Positions 1 through 7,923 of a stretch of 13,910 nt of DNA are shown here, piece by piece (within the stretch, counting starts at the first letter, position 1; each line of letters opens with the position of its first letter). A program made the translations under genes and the position numbers. Under the pieces are notes generated by a model. That model did no database searches. It saw nothing but the letters and a program-made list of their open reading frames with translations, and was not told where the DNA came from. This DNA comes from Isohypsibius dastychi (taxonomy: Eukaryota > Tardigrada > Eutardigrada > Parachela > Isohypsibiidae). The stretch lies in the NCBI GenBank assembly GCA_034696485.1, contig JAQIWT010000915.1:1-13910 (forward strand), given 5' to 3'.

Positions 1-153
1 GCGGGCTGTGAGAACACTATTGCTGATGCTATCTCTCGTTTTCAGCAGGACCGCTTCCGCGCTTTGGCCCCAGAAGCCGATCCTCAGCCACTTGCCATTC
101 CCGACACAGTCAACAAAGTACTTCAGAGTTGCATCACGTTACTCCACTGTTGA
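1..153 (+). CDS. RT-RNase H polyprotein, C-terminal 50 residues (partial)
   Basis: Frame 1 is open from the window edge to a TGA at 151-153. It contains the peptide ENTIADAISRFQ, which matches the end of the RNase H domain of DIRS-order and gypsy-like polymerases, where an N-x-x-ADAxSR motif carries the last conserved aspartate. This is followed by a short proline-rich tail. The frame overlaps the recombinase frame, which lies in -1 relative to it. The polymerase would copy the element RNA into DNA. Only the extreme C-terminus is visible, so integrity of the catalytic core cannot be judged. Confidence 0.7.
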   Translation, partial: AGCENTIADAISRFQQDRFRALAPEADPQPLAIPDTVNKVLQSCITLLHC

Positions 154-1088
154 CCTCTGCCGGAAAACGCCTGTTGTCGGCTCACATTTCTCCGGCCACG
201 CGAAAAACGTACGCCATTGGGGTTAAGCGTTTTCACTCCTTCTGCCAACGACGACACTGTTCTGATCTGCCAGCCTCCCCAAACTCCGTTATCAATTTCA
301 TCGCAGCGCTTCATTCTGAGCCCGTCTCCTACTCTACAGTGAACGTATACATTGCTGGCATAGCCAACAATCATGTTGAACACAGCTGCCTCTCACCCAC
401 GTCTGACCCGTTAGTCTCTAGGGCTTTGAAAGGCTTTCGTCGACTACCTCCGGTTCATGCTGATCAGCGTCTCCCGATCACACCAGAGATTCTTCGAATC
501 ATGAAAGCTAACGTCGCTTCATCTGACCTCCTACCACATGACCAACACATGATCTGGTTTGCGTTTTCTCTCGCTTTCCACGGTTTTCTCCGCGTTGGCG
601 AGTTTACCTCCACAAGTTCTACCTACTTCAACCGCTCATCTGCTCTTCGATTTCGGGACGTCATTGAAGCTGACGACTCTTCGTCCATTTCCGTATCGAT
701 CCGGCGCTCAAAGTGTGACCAATTTGGGGAAGGCCGGGTCCTTCAGTTACAAGCCACCGGGAACTCTCTCTGTCCTGTCCGAGCTTTTCACAAGTTCGCC
801 ACCTTCATCCCATACTTTTACCCGGAGCTCTCTCCAAAACCACTATTCATCTTTGCTTCCGGAAAATTCCTCACGCGAAATTCCTTCCACAAACTCATGC
901 GTCGGTTCATGAAAGGCGTACCTTCCCGCAAGCGCTACGGAACGCACAGCTTTCGGATTGGAGCAGCAACCTTCGCCGCTCAGCGTGGTGTCCAGGATTC
1001 CGTCATCCAAACGGCTGGACGCTGGAAAAGTCACGCGTACCGTGGATATATCCGATGCACCAACGTCTCAAAGATGCCGCAGCTCTAA
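129..1088 (+). CDS. DIRS-order tyrosine recombinase (YR)
   Basis: The product is a 319-residue tyrosine recombinase, counting from the codon at 129, that would insert the circular DNA intermediate of the element. An N-terminal SAM-like core-binding segment (about 15-105, with SPATRKTYAIGVKRFHSF) precedes the catalytic domain. Expected active-site residues are present: arginine in FLRVGE (about R155), lysine in RRSKCDQ (K195), the HSFR box (H273, R276), tryptophan in GRWKS (W299), and the nucleophile in AYRGYIR (Y304 or, more likely, Y307). No internal stop is seen. The codon at 129 is TTG. The frame is open from 27, and its first ATG encodes residue 125, inside the protein. It is therefore probably expressed by -1 frameshifting from the RT frame or from a non-AUG or spliced start. 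Confidence 0.85.
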   Translation: MHHVTPLLTSAGKRLLSAHISPATRKTYAIGVKRFHSFCQRRHCSDLPASPNSVINFIAALHSEPVSYSTVNVYIAGIANNHVEHSCLSPTSDPLVSRALKGFRRLPPVHADQRLPITPEILRIMKANVASSDLLPHDQHMIWFAFSLAFHGFLRVGEFTSTSSTYFNRSSALRFRDVIEADDSSSISVSIRRSKCDQFGEGRVLQLQATGNSLCPVRAFHKFATFIPYFYPELSPKPLFIFASGKFLTRNSFHKLMRRFMKGVPSRKRYGTHSFRIGAATFAAQRGVQDSVIQTAGRWKSHAYRGYIRCTNVSKMPQL

Positions 1089-1113
1089 GTCTTCCTTACT
1101 GGGGGGTTTGTTT

Positions 1114-1202
1114 GGGGGGTTCTGTTGTTTGGTCCGCTGCTTCCAAACGCAGGGCTCCCATAACGGCAATCGCTTTTGGTTCGTTAAGGCGAAGTAATTA
1201 AA
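1114..1202 (+). repeat. B1 copy of split direct repeat
   Basis: This 89-base unit begins with six G and ends in GTAATTAAA. It is identical to 1403-1491 (offset 289) and starts 25 bases after the recombinase stop codon. Its position, followed by unique sequence and then the second copy, fits B1 of the A1-body-B1-A2-B2 terminus. It is preceded by another G6 tract at 1101-1106 separated by TTTGTTT. Confidence 0.9.
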
Positions 1203-1313
1203 TGTAAATTGATGACGGTCAATTGTTGTTAATTACGAGCCGGGTTCTGTTTTCTGTTGCGCCGTCGCGCCCTCTGTTCATTTACTGGGTTACTTCCCAT
1301 CTGTGTCGGCCAC

Positions 1314-1320
1314 TATATAA
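1314..1320 (+). promoter_or_regulatory. TATA-like box in retroelement terminal segment
   Basis: TATATAA lies in the middle of the A2 segment, about 80 bases before an AATAAA. In the A1 copy the same box would drive the genomic RNA of the element. In this A2 copy it would drive transcription outward to the right. Confidence 0.45.
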
Positions 1321-1396
1321 GGCCTGTTTCTCTCATTTCCTGGCCAAGCGCTTTTCATTTACCCACCCTCCCTTCCCTTGGTCAGTTGTTTTCGTA

Positions 1397-1402
1397 AATA
1401 AA
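1397..1402 (+). terminator. Poly(A) signal of the retroelement
   Basis: AATAAA immediately precedes the G6 start of the B2 copy. It sits downstream of the TATA-like box in the same segment, the usual R-region logic of terminal repeats. Cleavage would then fall inside B2. Confidence 0.5.
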
Positions 1403-1491
1403 GGGGGGTTCTGTTGTTTGGTCCGCTGCTTCCAAACGCAGGGCTCCCATAACGGCAATCGCTTTTGGTTCGTTAAGGCGAAGTAATTAAA
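1403..1491 (+). repeat. B2 copy of split direct repeat, right end of element
   Basis: The unit is identical over 89 bases to 1114-1202; identity stops after GTAATTAAA, where the copies diverge (T versus A). This sets the outer boundary of the element at about 1491. Confidence 0.88.
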
Positions 1492-1842
1492 AGGCATTAA
1501 ACACTTACTGCCTGATATCTTGTCAGTTTCTGAAAACTTTACTTTTCATATTGAAGCGAGCTTGTCAAGTTATGAGGAATCGGGGTGTATATAGTGTGAA
1601 TCTCGCGGTGACCAGAAAACCCTGGACTTCACCAAAAGCTTAATTTTTCGAATGTTCATGGAAAATTTGCTTGGGAATGAATCCAAAATGTAAGGGGTTT
1701 CACAAACCCTCTTGTGCTAGTAGCCGAATCGGACAAACCAAACAAATTCTAATGTACAGAAAAGTCAGGAGGCGATCACAAAAACGCCGTAGGAGTAGGA
1801 TATAGGACTGAAGTGGAAACCCGGAGCGACACCCCGGCACTC
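1492..1842. other. Intergenic stretch, no gene seen
   Basis: This is sequence between the retroelement end and the stop codon of the minus-strand gene. It probably includes that gene's 3' untranslated region. No canonical AATAAA was seen on the minus strand here. A small perfect inverted repeat (6-base arms, 3-base loop) lies at 1695-1709. Nothing else is supported. Confidence 0.5.
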
Positions 1843-2783
1843 CTAATCCGGAGGTTCTTGGGAGTTGTTCCGTGGGTTTCTGTTCGACTCGCTTCCACCA
1901 ACCACAAATCCACCAGACTCCGTTACAGCTACATCGTTGTCAGTGTTAGCTGGAGCTGACGGGTTAGAGATGACCTGCAGCCTATGATTGCTGGGCACGG
2001 GTCGCGGAGGTGGAAAAGCATTTGTGCCGGGAGATCTGAAGATATTCGGATTAAGGAGAAGTGTCTCCATACTGTCAGCCTAATGAAATACAACAATACG
2101 TTACTCATTAAACAAATCTTTGCATTCTGACGCTGATCAAATACCGGAAGTGGCGGTCGGTATCTGTCAACATTGATCGAAGTATCAGCAGCTCCGGTAT
2201 TAGTCAATCTGACAGTAAACATGACTGGTTCAATTTGAGCAGCCAGGCTCGACGTCACACTGACATGAGGAGCCATCGGTTCATCCTGGTGGTCCATGTC
2301 CTCATTCTCCTCACCAATGTCGCTGTGGAGCATGGAGATGTTTGTCAAGTCGGTTAAACCCGTTAATCCTGATGGAGTTCTTTGAGATTCTGAATAGGTG
2401 TGTTGGCTGGTGGTACTATCGTGACCAGCACGGCTAGCTGCTCCGGCGATACGCCGGAATTCACGCATGGCATCGCGCAGTCGTCGCACGAAACGGCGAG
2501 TTTCCCGACGCGATCGGAACAGGTCATATTCCGCGTCATACCTTTTGAGAGAACAAACAAAAGTAAGTTCAGATTTTAGATCTAAGGATTCGGAATGCAA
2601 AGAATTCAGCTGATAAAAGAGCTGAATGCTGCCTTTATCATATCACTTGTCAAGCAAAAGTATTCTGGTTCGGAAAACACTACACGTGTTGCATGCCAGG
2701 TTTTGCATGACATCGTGGCGGATTTCATAAGGCATCACACCAAGGCGAAACAGTTTCAAGTGTGCTAACTGTTCTAATACCAT
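1843..2783 (-). CDS. Uncharacterised protein, 3 exons, basic helix plus disordered tail
   Basis: I do not recognise this gene. Proposed exons on the minus strand are 2783-2647, 2541-2145 and 2079-1843, giving 256 residues. The introns are 105 and 65 bases, with GTGATA and GTATTT donors and AAAG and TTAG acceptors. Phases match at both joins (AA|G giving lysine, then phase 0). The first 45 residues are mixed hydrophobic-polar and contain NLACNTC. Residues about 47-80 are strongly basic and helix-prone (RSRRETRRFVRRLRDAMREF). The rest is rich in S, T, P, N and acidic residues and is likely disordered. The ATG at 2783 follows an in-frame TGA nine bases upstream. An alternative unspliced start at 2600 would give 230 residues. 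The start overlaps the Ly6 start codon on the other strand. Confidence 0.55.
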
Positions 2784-3608
2784 GACCTTTCACTACTGTG
2801 CTGCTTTCGTTCTGCTGTTCCTTACATCTGGGGGTAAGATCTGGGTACATTTTAAAAGTGTCCAATATAGTCATTCCAGAAATCTTGTTAAAACAAATTT
2901 CTTAGCCAAAATTCTGAAAGTGTCCGCCGTCACAGGTTTTTAATCACATTTATTCTTTCCAAGCCTGAAAGTTTTCCGAATCGACACTTCTCCGAGCCGA
3001 ATTGAAGATTTTTGTTGAATTATATTAATAATACCGAATTTGAAGCGTAAGTACATATTTAAACAAGTGAATCTGAAACACATTGAAAAGGTCACTGAAA
3101 CTTAAAATTGTACCAGGATCTCCTGAACAGTACTTATTTTAGGAAAAGGACAGTTCCTCGTTTCATTTTCCTGGACATTTCATAACCTTTGTATCTGTCG
3201 TAGTATTTGGACTGAACTGCTACATCTGCGATGGCACAGATACGGCTCGATGTCAAGACTTTTTTGAAACACTGAATATGCCAACCATGACATGCGACAA
3301 CGGACTAGTCTGCATGAAACGGAGATCGGCTGGTAAGTTCTCCGTCACAACTCTAGCATCTGCTAATATTCAAACTTCCGAACATTTTTCTTATTTTTTC
3401 TTGTTTTATAATAGAAACAGTTATCAGGGGATGTGCTAACGTGGCCAGAGACACCTGCCTAAACGAAGCTATTGCGGGAGTGGGTACTACAACTTGCGGA
3501 TGCGTGACAGACTACTGCAATTCAACGTCGGATTTGAAAGTTCTCCAAATGGATACATTGACCATAGCTCTTCTATTGATATGGTTTGGCAAGCTGTTTA
3601 TTTTTTAA
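2782..3608 (+). CDS. Ly6/uPAR three-finger protein, secreted, likely GPI-anchored
   Basis: Exons 2782-2833, 3204-3332 and 3415-3608 join in frame with both introns in phase 1, as usual for Ly6 genes, to give 124 residues. Residues 1-17 form a signal peptide (hydrophobic core AAFVLLFL). The mature part has ten cysteines, C23, C26, C34, C48, C54, C67, C75, C88, C90 and C95. It begins CYIC and ends YCN, the cysteine frame of a three-finger fold. N96 (CNST) is a possible glycosylation site. The C-terminus is a hydrophobic stretch (TLTIALLLIWFGKLFIF) typical of a GPI-attachment signal. Family members act at the outer cell surface, often modulating channels or receptors; the partner here is unknown. 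The gene converges on the 3661-4666 gene with 52 bases between stop codons. Confidence 0.85.
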
Positions 3609-3660
3609 CTGAGTTCAAGGCAGCACGCATGTTTTTGAGAGTTAGGAGCATATGTAAAAA

Positions 3661-4666
3661 TTACCGTGGTTCCTCCGGTCTTCGTTGTGGCGCGCTCTTC
3701 ACTGCAGCCAGCCGCATTTCTGTAGCACTGAGGGATTTAGATGCCCGGAGTGGTTTACGCGAGCTCTCCAGTCTCCAATTCGGCAGATCTTCGTACTCTT
3801 GGACCTTCTTCTTCTTGGCTTTCTTCGGTAGAACTCTCGTGCGAAGTAACGACATGGTCGAAGCTGGCATTTGAACTGAACTAGAAGGCCTTGTCGTAAG
3901 TTCGAAAACTGGCGCGACGGTTACAACATTCTCCATGATTGGCTTGTTGTGCTTCCTTATCCAGGGTATAATTTTTTGCACGACTTGTTCAGAGTTGCTT
4001 GCGCAGCAGGCAGTTACCCGCATATGGCGACCTCCAAGAGCTGGGACTAGATTGACTAAGAACCGCTTCTGCTCTTCCTCGAAGATGCGTCTTCGAGATC
4101 GGTGGAACACGCCAGGAATGCATCGATATACGGACGGAACATTCAAGAGCACTGCAGGCAAAATTTGTCAGTGAAGAGCGAATTTCGTTGGATGGGAACA
4201 ATTTCGATCGTCGTACTTTGTTCTCGTGACTTTTACCTAGCAGACTGCTGTTTTGGTCCACGTGCATGAAGTACCTTTTTAACGTCAGCTGACACCTGTC
4301 ATCCTTCAGATCATCCCCGAAGTGATTCATGATGAGCAATGTCGAAGTAGGTAGCTCCATGAGAGGGCGCTTCTTAAGGTTGAAAGATGGATTGCTGAGA
4401 TTTGTAAATCGCAGGTGGTTGAACCCCCAACGAGTATTGAACCGTTTTACAAGAGCAAAGATAACAATCTGCGAAAATGGATGAGATTCCTCGTCAGAAT
4501 TGAATAAAACGTGCAGATTCGAATGAGGGAAGAGAATAGGTGTTGGAACAGGAGTAGGGCTGGGCAGCTGAGGTCCAGAAACAACGGCGGCTGGGGGTGG
4601 GTCAGTGTGCGCTACATCAACTCGGTTCTTTCTGAGGCGGCAACCATAATTCCAACAGGATCGCAT
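3661..4666 (-). CDS. Uncharacterised protein, 2 exons, basic C-terminus
   Basis: I do not recognise the family. Exons 4666-4237 and 4151-3661 are joined across an 85-base intron (donor GTAAAAG, acceptor CTGCAG, phase 1), giving 306 residues. The N-terminus has a proline-rich stretch (about 24-44). The middle (about 70-240) looks globular and includes RRRIFEEEQKRFLVNLVPAL. The C-terminal part has a lysine cluster (KKAKKKK) that could serve as a nuclear localisation signal, followed by an R/S/P-rich tail. A good acceptor (TTTTCGCAG) just before 4470 hints at another possible intron upstream, which would change the N-terminus. The start ATG has A at -3. It is divergent from the zinc-finger gene and convergent with the Ly6 gene. 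Confidence 0.55.
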
Positions 4667-5109
4667 TATCCAAGAAGATAGCCATTTATGAAACTTGGTG
4701 TCTCTCGGAAAACATATTCCGATTGTTGATTTTGCGGTTTCCGGGACGACAGCTGGTCATGCCAACCAGGGGGTACCGTCTTGTGCTCGATCAAGCGGGT
4801 TAGAGAAGACGTACAACCCGCGGATACATGCCTTTAACGCCAGGGGGGGGGGGGGGACGAACACAAATTCTTTTCCGAAAAACTTGCTCGAATTCACGAA
4901 TACTTTTGCATTTGTTTTTGCAACTGCTGCCATCCATCCTTGGACTTGTCGCCGGATGGATCTTCTAGGAGTCCAAGTTTATCTTCCGCAGTGGCTGTGA
5001 TTTCGAAACCAGTTCCTGAAGCCTGCAAACATCCATGCTAGCTGCCATTATTTACTGAGTGCAAACTATTCCAAAGTCTCCTTAGCCTGTGATACCCGTC
5101 CGATCCGAC
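4667..5109. promoter_or_regulatory. Shared upstream region of a divergent gene pair
   Basis: About 440 bases separate the start codons of the minus-strand gene at 4666 and the zinc-finger gene at 5110, so both promoters should lie here. No clear TATA box was found. A pyrimidine-rich acceptor-like site (TCTCCTTAG) just before 5086 could end a 5' UTR intron of the zinc-finger gene. An open frame across this region runs through the poly-G tract and shows no protein-like character. Confidence 0.4.
4843..4856 (+). repeat. Poly-G homopolymer of 14
   Basis: Fourteen consecutive G lie in the shared upstream region of the divergent pair. Such runs are prone to length error in sequencing and to length change in vivo, and they can form G-quadruplex structure on the plus strand. 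Confidence 0.95.
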
Positions 5110-7150
5110 ATGCCTAAACCAGCTGTTCCTGCATTTTTGGATAACTGTGATATCGTTTCCCAAGAGCCTGTGGCGACTTCATCGAGCAGTGGCGATTCTA
5201 CAGGCAATGGACCTTCTGGAACTTCCAAGAACTTGAATGGACCTCTTTCTTTCACTTGCAAATGGCAGGGGTGCCATGAGGAGCTCAGCGATGACCCGAT
5301 GACATGGTGGGATCATTTGTATGTTCATGTTCCGGATAACCTGAGTGGACCATGCAAATGGGAAGGCTGCGAAGCGACTGGAGCCACAAGAACTTCCAGA
5401 TTTCAGTCCAAGTTCATGTTCAATCATATCACCCAGCATATGCCCAAGAAATCTTTCAAGTGAGATTTTTTTCGTCAGAGTTAGAATAGCTTGAGATTTT
5501 TTTTGGTTGGACTGCATGCGTATCGTTGTTGGAAGATGAACCGTTTTGTTGATGATCACTTTTCATAAATACGCTGCGATTGATTGCTTCCGTTTTGAAC
5601 TTCTGCCTTGATTTAAGTTCTTACTGACATTTTGAGTATTCTTCGGAGTTTGGTGTTTTCCGGGAGTGCTGATTTGTTTTCATTTTTTGACAGGTGTCTG
5701 ATGCAGAATTGTAATAAATTATTCGACACGCCGGAAAGTCTGACGAACCATCTGGTTAAACATCCACAGCCAAAGAAGAGTGGACAAGGAATTTACGTTT
5801 TGGATAACAAGGACATGAGGAAGATCCGAGACATTCCAGCTCAATCCGCGGGTAAATACAAATTTGACAGAAAGCTTTGTCTGAATCGCTGATTAAGGGT
5901 CTTTTCATGCGGTGAAAATGTTACCTAATGTTATGTGAAGATTTTCTTTGCTGAGAAAAATTAAAGACCGTGGAAAATATTTGCCAGTTGAGCACGTTCT
6001 GCGACCATTGCATACGGTTCACATTCTCTCCGATTTTTTTCTTTTATGGTGGGTTATCGGCGAAAACCGGAAGTGGTGGTCTTTAAGGATTTTGTTTGTG
6101 AGTTCTGATCTAGAACTTGGGTTTAGAATTAGATAAATGTGGCTTTTTGGGAAAGGTTCTGAAAATGGTTTAAAACAACCTTTTCGATATGGAAATTATG
6201 GAGTATTTGATTCAGGTGCTCCAGCACTAGAATTAACGGTCTTGTTTTTTCAGATTTCCTGGCGAAGTCCAGTGAACCTGGCTCGTTATTATCGCTCCAG
6301 AAACATCACAAACTTGAAAAAGTTCTTCGCTCCATCGGCATCGTCTATTTGTTTCCGCACCATGAGTATTTTGTTTCCGTCCATGGCATTGTAAGAAATG
6401 GAATTTGCACCCTCCATACTTGTCAAGTTGTTTTGACATGTCAACTAATTACGCTTGTCTTTTTAGCCGGAAGGCGGTGTCCAGTTTGTTCCTTCAGGAT
6501 TCCAACAGCGATACCGGCTCCATTTTCCTTTCAAACCTCAATGGTAAGTTGTTCGAGATATTGTTTTTCTGGTCGTTTGCGAGGCACTGTAAACACGCGA
6601 GTTGAGTTTTTTTCTAAATGAATGAGGCGGCTGTACATGATTTCTTCGAGGCCGGTTTGTTTTCAGTCAAATTCGTTTCAGAATTAGAACTTTTGGGTGA
6701 AAAACCTGCTGGCGTGCTTTTATTATATGAACTGCCAGATTAAGATTAAGACTTGATCAATTGAAGGAGTTGTCAACGGAACTTCCTCCCGATTACACAC
6801 TATGTACCTTTTTTGTAAACGTGATTTTATAAATCATAAAGGAAAGAAAATTTAGTTGAGGTTCATAAGCGACTGTTTGGGTATTTCTCCAGAGTTAGTT
6901 TTCTTCGGGTTGTGATGTTGAGTTCATGTCCATCCTGTTTTCCCATCAATCATTTAATTTCACTGTTTTCAGGGTTGAACCTCTCAAAGCCCTTTGCACT
7001 TTGGATATCAACGTCAGTCAGGAGTCTGTTCTGGTTTGGAAACTGCCTCTTTCCAGCCTGGTTTTTAAACAGGAGCTACGCATTTTCGTCAAAGAACTGG
7101 TTCACAAGCTACAGACTGATCTGAACATTCCCTCGCGTGTTCCGAGCTAA
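5110..7150 (+). CDS. Three-finger C2H2 zinc-finger protein, 5 exons
   Basis: Exons 5110-5459, 5694-5851, 6254-6390, 6467-6543 and 6973-7150 join with matched phases into 299 residues. The finger pairs are C50/C55 with H69/H73, C82/C87 with H106/H110, and C118/C123 with H136/H140. The C-x4-C spacing with CKWxGC is typical of Gli/Zic/AEBP2/ARID2-type fingers. The third finger is completed only by splicing: the codon AA|G spans intron 1. Residues 1-48 are S/T/G-rich and disordered. Residues about 150-299 look folded (IGIVYLFPHHEYFVSVHG; VWKLPLSSLVFKQELRIF) but I know no matching domain. The ATG at 5110 is the first in frame; the frame opens upstream only with a GTG codon. It is probably a nuclear nucleic-acid-binding protein. 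AEBP2/jing and ARID2 show similar fingers, but the C-terminal half does not obviously match either. Confidence 0.8.
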
Positions 7151-7923
7151 AGTTTATTTCGGTTCTAGTAAAAGTTCAGAACTTGGGCTAACATCTCTTC
7201 TTTTTCCTTTTTGATCACTGACCGGAAATGGTTCAATGTGTTTTCTTTGTAAACGTGATTTTCTGGGCCTCGATTCATTGCACTGCATTTGTTTCAGGGT
7301 GTGCCCGTTTACTTGGTCTTGGTGGTGGAATTTGTTCTGTCCCGCGGTCCTATTTTCCGTTTTCGCAATATTTTTGTTGAGAATCAGTGTATAACCTGAT
7401 GAAAGAAATGCCAGAATTGCGGTACTCACTTTTTTCAACTCGTAAAACGATAAAAAACTAAACGTTTGCTGTGAATGTGATAACTTCAAGCTTGCATGTC
7501 CCCATTACAATTACGATGGTGCGCGTGTCCGGATATCGTGAAATGCTTGCAGACCTGCTTTGATTTAATTGGTTTTTGTCTGACCCAAAGCCATTGTTTT
7601 TGGCTGACTTGAACTAATCTATGGCCACAGGCAGTAACCGATTGCATTCACTTATGTGTTGCATTCGTTTACATGTTGGTAGCTCGGGTCACCAAAAACA
7701 GAGACGTTCTTATCAGATCGTCCGTAGAGAATCTAAATTTTTGTTGCCCTCATTTAGGTTGTCAATAACGACTTTATTAATACATGTCTCTGCAAGAAAA
7801 TGAAAGACTGATTTGACAACATCAGTTGTTCGGTGAATCTGAATAATGTCATGCATTATAGTGATACCGGTAAATAAAAGATCAACATCGGGTTGTCCAT
7901 CGAGATAATCTAGATGAAAATAT
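7151..7923. other. Convergent intergenic region (3' flanks)
   Basis: The zinc-finger gene (+) and the GPCR gene (-) converge here. No AATAAA on the plus strand was found close after the zinc-finger stop codon. The 17-mer at 7246-7262 repeats one in intron 4 of the zinc-finger gene. No further gene is supported; the open frames here lack protein-like composition or splice support. Confidence 0.5.
7773..7778 (-). terminator. Poly(A) signal of the GPCR gene
   Basis: AATAAA on the minus strand lies about 145 bases downstream of the GPCR stop codon, a plausible 3' UTR length. Confidence 0.5.

Larger units (their letters stand above)
1203..1402 (+). repeat. A2 segment of the split direct repeat (predicted)
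   Basis: About 200 bases lie between the two B copies. In the Ngaro scheme they should be a copy of A1, the left end of the element, which is outside the window. The segment carries a TATA-like box and a poly(A) signal, as expected of a terminal repeat that both starts and ends transcripts. The A2 assignment rests on layout only, because the partner copy is not visible. Confidence 0.6.
1..1491 (+). mobile_element. Ngaro/PAT-like tyrosine-recombinase retrotransposon, 3' part
   Basis: The segment contains, in order, the tail of an RT-RNase H frame, an overlapping tyrosine recombinase frame, and a terminal B1-A2-B2 structure. B1 (1114-1202) and B2 (1403-1491) are identical over 89 bases and flank a unique segment of about 200 bases (A2). 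Split direct repeats of the form A1-body-B1-A2-B2 are the known hallmark of Ngaro and PAT-type elements; DIRS1 proper has inverted ends instead. A1, gag and most of RT lie off the left edge. The right boundary is placed at the last base shared by both B copies. YR elements of this order use recombinase rather than a DDE integrase and leave no target duplication, so none was expected. The identical B copies suggest a young insertion (inference). Confidence 0.85.

Noticed and set aside
958-1486. Two open frames (958-1197 and 1223-1486) with the same 27-residue C-terminus
   Set aside because: The shared peptide is only the translation of the 89-base repeat; neither frame has coding character.
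1929-2600. Single-exon 223-residue minus-strand protein starting at ATG 2600
   Set aside because: Reading through 2144 ignores a donor/acceptor pair that switches to a more protein-like frame, and the first 18 codons look intronic ahead of a pyrimidine-rich acceptor. Kept only as an alternative start.
2604-2627. Perfect 8-base inverted repeat with an 8-base loop
   Set aside because: Falls inside the predicted 105-base intron and is too short to call a functional structure.
2595-2768. Plus-strand open frame of 57 codons just before the Ly6 start
   Set aside because: It lies antisense over the first exon of the minus-strand gene, whose frame joins smoothly to the next exon; no splice or family support for the plus-strand reading.
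3989-4666. THAP-type zinc finger at the N-terminus of the minus-strand gene (MRSCWNYGCR)
   Set aside because: The first C-x4-C-like pair resembles THAP, but the later conserved Cys/His and AVPTIF-like end are missing.
4695-5000. 101-codon plus-strand open frame in the divergent upstream region
   Set aside because: It runs through the poly-G tract, has no recognisable features and would depend on the exact G count.
5089-5109. Upstream start for the zinc-finger protein
   Set aside because: The first codon is GTG, not a normal start in an animal nuclear gene; the in-frame ATG at 5110 is preferred.
5110-7150. Naming the zinc-finger gene AEBP2/jing or ARID2
   Set aside because: Finger spacing is similar, but the C-terminal half shows no match I can recognise, so no symbol is given.
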